Assembly: GCA_035532555.1 (NCBI GenBank)
Contig: DATKQS010000009.1
Location: 124,001-188,000, forward strand
Direction: 5' to 3'
DNA length: 64,000 nt
DNA from: Thermoplasmata archaeon
Lineage (GTDB): Archaea > Thermoplasmatota > Thermoplasmata > Lutacidiplasmatales > UBA184
The notes below the pieces were generated by a model, which ran no database searches, had not been told where the DNA came from, and worked only from the letters and a program-made list of their open reading frames with translations. Below are positions 60,140 to 64,000 of the stretch, piece by piece; position 1 is the first letter of the stretch, and each line of letters opens with the position of its first letter. A program made the translations under genes and the position numbers.

Positions 60140-61378
60140 ATGGAAACCCGCAAGATTATTCTCGCTTACTCCGGCGGTCTCGACACCTCTGTCGCGATCC
60201 CGTGGCTTCGAGAGAAGGGATACGAGGTGATTGCGCTGACGATGAACCTGGGTCAGCCCATCGATCTCGAAGCGGTTCGCGCGAAGGCGCTCGCCGCCGG
60301 CGCCGCGCGCGCCTATGTGGTCGACGCTCGAGAACAGTTCGCCAAGGAGTTTATCGCGCCTGCCCTCGCGGCGAACGCCCTCTACGAGGGTCAGTACCCG
60401 CTCAGCACCGCCCTCGCCCGGCCGCTGATCGGCTGGCACCTCGTGGATGTTGCGCGTCGCGAAGGGGCATCGCACGTGGCCCACGGCTGCACCGGCAAGG
60501 GGAACGACCAGGTCCGCTTCGATCTGTGCACGGCCGGACTCGCGCCAGATCTCGAGGTCATCGCTCCGGCCCGGGTCTGGAAGATGACGCGCGAAGAAGA
60601 GGTCGAGTATGCTCACGCCCACCACGTAGCCGTTCCCACCGCCAAGCGCTCCCCGTATAGCACCGATGAGAACCTCTGGGGACGCTCGGTGGAGTGTGGG
60701 GTCCTGGAGGATCCCGCGATCGAGCCGCCAGAGGAGGTGTACGCCTGGACGCGATCCCCGCTCGAAGCACCGGATCGCCCCACGTACGTGAAGATCGGAT
60801 TCGAAGGGGGCCGTCCCCGGACCTTGGGCAGCGAAGCACTCTCCCTGCGTGAACTTGTCGAGCGACTGAACCGGATTGGTGGCGAGAACGGCGTCGGCCG
60901 GATCGACCACGTCGAATCGCGTCTGGTCGGAATCAAGTCGCGCGAGGTCTACGAGTGTCCGGCAGCGACGATCCTCCTCGGGGCCCACGCGGCCCTCGAG
61001 GCGCTCGTACTTCCACGCGATCTGCTCGAGGCGAAGCGCTCGCTCGAGCAGCGGTACTCCCTGCTGATCTACGACGGTCTGTGGTTCACTCCGCTGCGGG
61101 AGGCGCTCGATGCCTTCGTGACCTCCACTCAGGAGCGAGTCTCTGGCGAAGTCACGGTCAAGCTCTACAAGGGCTCCGCGCGGATCGCCGGTCGCACCTC
61201 CCCGTACTCGATGTATCGACAGGATCTCGCGACGTACTCCGGCGGCGACCGATATCGCGCCGAAATGGCGGAGGGGTTCATTTACGTCTGGGGGCTGCCC
61301 ACACGGACCTGGTCGGCGATCGGATCGAAGGCAACGGCGAAGCCGCCGCTCGCCGTGGGAACAGGGACCCCGCACTGA
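60140..61378 (+). CDS. argG: Argininosuccinate synthase
   Basis: Joins citrulline and aspartate using ATP. 412 residues from ATG 60140. The PP-loop is IILAYSGGLDTSVAIPWLRE; other blocks are AHGCTGKGNDQVRF, YSTDENLWGRSVECG and SPYSMYRQDLATYSGGD-like sequence near the C-terminus. Upstream in-frame codons to 60071 lack conservation. First gene of the arg operon. Confidence 0.95.
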   Translation: METRKIILAYSGGLDTSVAIPWLREKGYEVIALTMNLGQPIDLEAVRAKALAAGAARAYVVDAREQFAKEFIAPALAANALYEGQYPLSTALARPLIGWHLVDVARREGASHVAHGCTGKGNDQVRFDLCTAGLAPDLEVIAPARVWKMTREEEVEYAHAHHVAVPTAKRSPYSTDENLWGRSVECGVLEDPAIEPPEEVYAWTRSPLEAPDRPTYVKIGFEGGRPRTLGSEALSLRELVERLNRIGGENGVGRIDHVESRLVGIKSREVYECPAATILLGAHAALEALVLPRDLLEAKRSLEQRYSLLIYDGLWFTPLREALDAFVTSTQERVSGEVTVKLYKGSARIAGRTSPYSMYRQDLATYSGGDRYRAEMAEGFIYVWGLPTRTWSAIGSKATAKPPLAVGTGTPH

Positions 61379-61395
61379 TCGCCTGGGAGCTCAGC

Positions 61396-62820
61396 ATGAC
61401 GACCTCGACCCCCGCTCCCGCGTACGTTCGCACCCCCGCCACCGGCTTCCTCAGCTCGCTCTCGGTGGACCGCGCGCTTGCGCGGTACGACCTCGCGGGA
61501 AGCATCGCGCACGCCGAGATGCTCGGGCACGCGGGGATCCTATCCGCGAGCGAGGTCGAGACTCTCCGAGGCGGTCTCCGTCGCATCGCCCGGGAGCTCG
61601 CCGAGGGATCCTTTGACTGGAGAGAGGATCTCGAGGACGTGCACACGAACATGGAGGTCCGGCTCACCGAACTGGTGGGCCCGGTCGGAGGCAAGATCCA
61701 CTCGGCGCGTAGCCGGAACGATCAGATCGCCTTGGACGAGCGTCTCTTCCTGCGGGTCGCGATCTACTCCGTCGCCCAGCGCACCCACGAGCTCGCCTCG
61801 AAGCTGCTCGAACGAGCGCGCCAGGAGATCGAGACGCCGCTGGCCGGGTACACCCATCTCCAACGGGCGCAGCCCGTGACCTTGGCGCATCACTTGCTCG
61901 CACATTTCTGGCGGCTCCAGCGGGACGTCGATCGGCTCCTGGCGACCGCCGCTCGTTCGAACGTTTCCCCGCTCGGAGCCGGGGCGCTCGCCGGATCCAC
62001 CCTCCCGATCGAGCCGGATCGGGTCGCCCGTCGACTCGGGTTCGATCACCCGTTCGAGAACTCCCTGGACGCGGTCAGCGATCGAGATGGGTTCGTGGAA
62101 CTCGCCTTCGATCTCGCGCTGCTCTCCGTGCATCTCAGCTCGATGGGGGAGGAGCTGGTCCTCTGGGCGTCGGCGGAGTTCGGGTATCTCCGTGCGAGCC
62201 CCAGCCTCGGCTCGGGCAGCAGCCTGATGCCGCAAAAGCGCAACCCCGACGTGGCCGAGCTCGCGCGTGGGAAGGCCGGACGGACGATCGGCGATCTGCT
62301 CGCCCTGCTCGTGACACTCAAGGGGCTGCCGCTCGCCTACAACCGAGACCTTCAGGAAGACAAGGCCCCAGTTCTGGACGCCCTTTCGACTACGGAGGCC
62401 ACACTGGCGGCCCTGATCGCGGTCGTTCCGGCCCTCGAGTTCGAGCGCGAGCGCATGCGAGAGACCGCGACCGATCCCGCGATGCGCGCGACGGACGCGG
62501 CCGAGCACCTCGTCCGGCACGGCGTCCCCTTCCGGGAGGCGCACGAGCGGATCGCGGCCCACGTCGCCGCGCACGGTGGGCGGTTCGACGACCCCGAGGG
62601 TGTGGCCGGCCTCGGGCCGGGCCCTTCCGCTGCGGCCTGGACGTTCGATCCGTCAGATCCGCTGGCCGGTCGGCTCTCGCCCGGGGGCCCCGCCCCGATC
62701 GCGGTCCGACGCCAGATCGACCTCGCGGACGCGCGCATGCGCGTCGCGCACTCATCCCTCTCCTCGCTCGGCCGATCGGCCGGGCTCATCGAGGAGCTAC
62801 TCCAGGAGGAACCGAAATGA
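61396..62820 (+). CDS. argH: Argininosuccinate lyase
   Basis: Splits argininosuccinate to arginine and fumarate. 474 residues from ATG 61396. Motifs: EDVHTNMEVRLTELVG, HSARSRNDQIALDERLFLR, AGYTHLQRAQPVTLAHHLL, and the fumarase-superfamily loop GSSLMPQKRNPD with the catalytic Ser. It lies 17 bp after argG and its stop overlaps the lysW ATG. Confidence 0.95.
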   Translation: MTTSTPAPAYVRTPATGFLSSLSVDRALARYDLAGSIAHAEMLGHAGILSASEVETLRGGLRRIARELAEGSFDWREDLEDVHTNMEVRLTELVGPVGGKIHSARSRNDQIALDERLFLRVAIYSVAQRTHELASKLLERARQEIETPLAGYTHLQRAQPVTLAHHLLAHFWRLQRDVDRLLATAARSNVSPLGAGALAGSTLPIEPDRVARRLGFDHPFENSLDAVSDRDGFVELAFDLALLSVHLSSMGEELVLWASAEFGYLRASPSLGSGSSLMPQKRNPDVAELARGKAGRTIGDLLALLVTLKGLPLAYNRDLQEDKAPVLDALSTTEATLAALIAVVPALEFERERMRETATDPAMRATDAAEHLVRHGVPFREAHERIAAHVAAHGGRFDDPEGVAGLGPGPSAAAWTFDPSDPLAGRLSPGGPAPIAVRRQIDLADARMRVAHSSLSSLGRSAGLIEELLQEEPK

Positions 62821-62978
62821 CCGAGTGCCCAGCGTGCGATGCCCATGTCGAATGCGCCACCATGGTGGCCGGAGAGATCTTTCCGTGCACCGACTGCGGG
62901 ACCGAGCTTGAGGTCGTGACGACTCTACCGACCGCGGTCCAGCTGGCCCCGAAGGAGGCGGAAGACTGGGGTGAGTGA
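62817..62978 (+). CDS. lysW: LysW-type amino-group carrier protein
   Basis: 53-residue carrier whose C-terminal glutamate carries glutamate (arginine route) or alpha-aminoadipate (lysine route). Zinc CPAC and CTDCG pairs are followed by an acidic segment and the diagnostic C-terminus EDWGE. ATG 62817 overlaps the argH stop; its own stop lies inside the ligase start. Too short for usual ORF cut-offs but fully supported. Confidence 0.95.
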   Translation: MTECPACDAHVECATMVAGEIFPCTDCGTELEVVTTLPTAVQLAPKEAEDWGE

Positions 62979-63822
62979 CGCCCTCCGCCTCGGGATTTTC
63001 CTGACCATCGTCCGACCCGAAGAGAAGCAGATCTTCCAGGCCGCCGAGGCTCGCGGGATCACGGTCGAGCGTCTCGACGACGAGCGCATGACCTTCGATC
63101 TAGAACGACCGGACCTGCCCGTCGACGTGATCCTGAACCGTTCGGTCAGCCACTCCCGCGGCCTGTACGCGATGCGGTTCTTCGCCCACTACGGGATTCC
63201 GACCGTCAACACGGCCGACGTCATCGAGCGGGCCGGCGACAAGATCCTCGGATCTCTGCGGCTCCGGGAGGCCGGGATTCCGACCCCCCGAACGATCGTG
63301 GCGCTTACCCCGGAGGCGGCGTTGATTGCGCTCGATCAGATCGGCTACCCCGCGGTCCTGAAGCCTCCGATCGGCTCGTGGGGTCGGCTGATGGCCCGCG
63401 TGCACAGCCGCGAGGAGGCGGAGCAGATCATCGAGCACAAGGTCGCGCTCGCCTCTCCGCAACACTCCGTGTTCTACGTACAGGAGTACGTGCCCAAGCC
63501 CGATCGCGATCTGCGCGTCTTCGTCATCGGACGGACGGTGGTGGGAGCCATGTATCGACACTCGAGCGACTGGCGGACCAATGCGGCCCGTGGGGCCGAA
63601 TCCGAGGCGTTCGATCCTCCGGAGTCCGTGCGCGCACTTGCGATCCGCGCCGCCGAGGCGATGGGTGGAGGCATCCTCGCGGTGGACCTGATGGAAGCTC
63701 CCAGCGGGCTCGTGGTCCATGAGGTCAATCCCACCCCCGAATTCAAGTCCCTGCAAGCGGCGACCGGCCTCGACATCGCCGACCGCATCCTCGACTACGT
63801 CGCCGAGGTCGCCCGACGATGA
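62971..63822 (+). CDS. LysW ligase, LysX/ArgX (RimK-type ATP-grasp)
   Basis: Attaches glutamate or aminoadipate to LysW. 283 residues from GTG 62971, overlapping lysW by 8 bp. ATP-grasp features: GDKILGSLRLREAGIPTPRT, YPAVLKPPIGSWGRLMARVH, FYVQEYVPKPDRDLRVFVIG and the metal/substrate end VHEVNPTPEFKS. Location with argG/argH and argC favours glutamate (ArgX), but dual use as in Sulfolobales relatives is possible. Confidence 0.92.
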   Translation: MSDALRLGIFLTIVRPEEKQIFQAAEARGITVERLDDERMTFDLERPDLPVDVILNRSVSHSRGLYAMRFFAHYGIPTVNTADVIERAGDKILGSLRLREAGIPTPRTIVALTPEAALIALDQIGYPAVLKPPIGSWGRLMARVHSREEAEQIIEHKVALASPQHSVFYVQEYVPKPDRDLRVFVIGRTVVGAMYRHSSDWRTNAARGAESEAFDPPESVRALAIRAAEAMGGGILAVDLMEAPSGLVVHEVNPTPEFKSLQAATGLDIADRILDYVAEVARR

Positions 63823-64000
63823 GAGCCTCGGTGGTGGGCGGCAGCGGGTACGTTGGTGGCGAACTTCTGCGCCTCCTCCTCCGACACCCGCGCATCGAGC
63901 TCGAGCAGGTCTCCTCCGACTCGATGGCCGGCAAGGCGGTGACCCGGGCCCATCCCAACCTGCGCCGATCGACCGATCTGAGATTCGTCCCCCACGGCGA
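63819..64000 (+). CDS. argC: LysW-glutamyl/aminoadipyl phosphate reductase (ArgC/LysY), 5' part only
   Basis: 60 codons to the window edge. Begins MRASVVGGSGYVGGELLRLL, the NADP Rossmann motif of ArgC/LysY, then HPRIELEQVSSDSMAGKAVT. ATGA coupling to the ligase. The gene continues outside the window, probably followed by the kinase and aminotransferase of the LysW route. Confidence 0.9.
   Translation, partial: MRASVVGGSGYVGGELLRLLLRHPRIELEQVSSDSMAGKAVTRAHPNLRRSTDLRFVPHG

Noticed and set aside
1-64000. CRISPR arrays, transposases, integrases
   Set aside because: No regularly spaced repeats with unique spacers and no DDE, tyrosine or serine recombinase motifs were seen in any frame. The only tandem repeats are coding (23664-24363).

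Overview
The window is GC-rich archaeal chromosome, most likely from an uncultured Thermoplasmatota lineage. Archaeal markers are ribosomal protein eL40, RNA polymerase subunit K, KEOPS Pcc1, translin, archease, DUF357, an intron-bearing tRNA-Tyr, TATA boxes 22-32 bp ahead of many start codons (leaderless layout), a mevalonate-pathway decarboxylase, a geranylgeranyl reductase and LysW-type arginine genes. A solitary 5S rRNA gene and a surface protein built from 'ETGLAPGTSW' repeats point towards Thermoplasmata. The phylum-level call is inference. Genes are tightly packed, with many ATGA/GTGA stop-start overlaps.

Region by region. 1-5.7 kb: a minus-strand pilus operon (pilin-like protein, ATPase, two platform proteins, second ATPase) running off the left edge. 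5.8-9.9 kb: an ACT protein, tRNA-Gly(CCC), a decayed VOC gene, tRNA-Tyr with intron, a histidine phosphatase, adk, UMP kinase and rpiA. 9.9-16.2 kb: a crotonase with a PaaA/BoxB-like di-iron oxygenase, a mevalonate-pathway decarboxylase, a thioesterase, an M1 aminopeptidase, a VOC remnant and 5S rRNA. 16.2-21.4 kb: a membrane protein, endonuclease IV, a transaldolase remnant, DUF357-translin-MTA phosphorylase, rpoK and a K+ channel.

21.4-27.0 kb is the most unusual part. A tRNA-Gly(GCC)-trmI-membrane-gene segment is present twice as direct repeats, about 4.4 kb apart. The left copy keeps the tRNA but has a wrecked trmI. The right copy has a wrecked tRNA but an intact trmI. Between them lie a divergent pair: a winged-helix-like protein and a repeat-built surface protein, with a palindrome and a TATA box between. 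This looks like single-crossover integration of DNA from a diverged relative, followed by reciprocal decay.

27-37.9 kb: membrane proteins, an acetyltransferase, a DUF4129-DUF58-MoxR cluster, serA with a class V aminotransferase, archease, a glycosyltransferase, eL40 and AMMECR1. 37.6-48.8 kb: ileS, a bactofilin-like protein, a CoA-binding protein, a CPBP protease, a fused electron-transfer flavoprotein, and a six-gene minus operon (ferredoxin, geranylgeranyl reductase, two unknowns, DUF1028, Pcc1). 48.9-53.6 kb: a surface-glycosylation cluster (two paralogous GT-C-like membrane proteins, GT2, sugar epimerase, GtrA). 53.6-59.4 kb: thioredoxin reductase, an ABC exporter operon ending in a flavin reductase, a DUF6293 regulator and an MTHFR-like protein. 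59.4-64 kb: an HTH-ACT regulator divergent from argG-argH-lysW-lysX/argX-argC, the LysW carrier route to arginine, running off the right edge.
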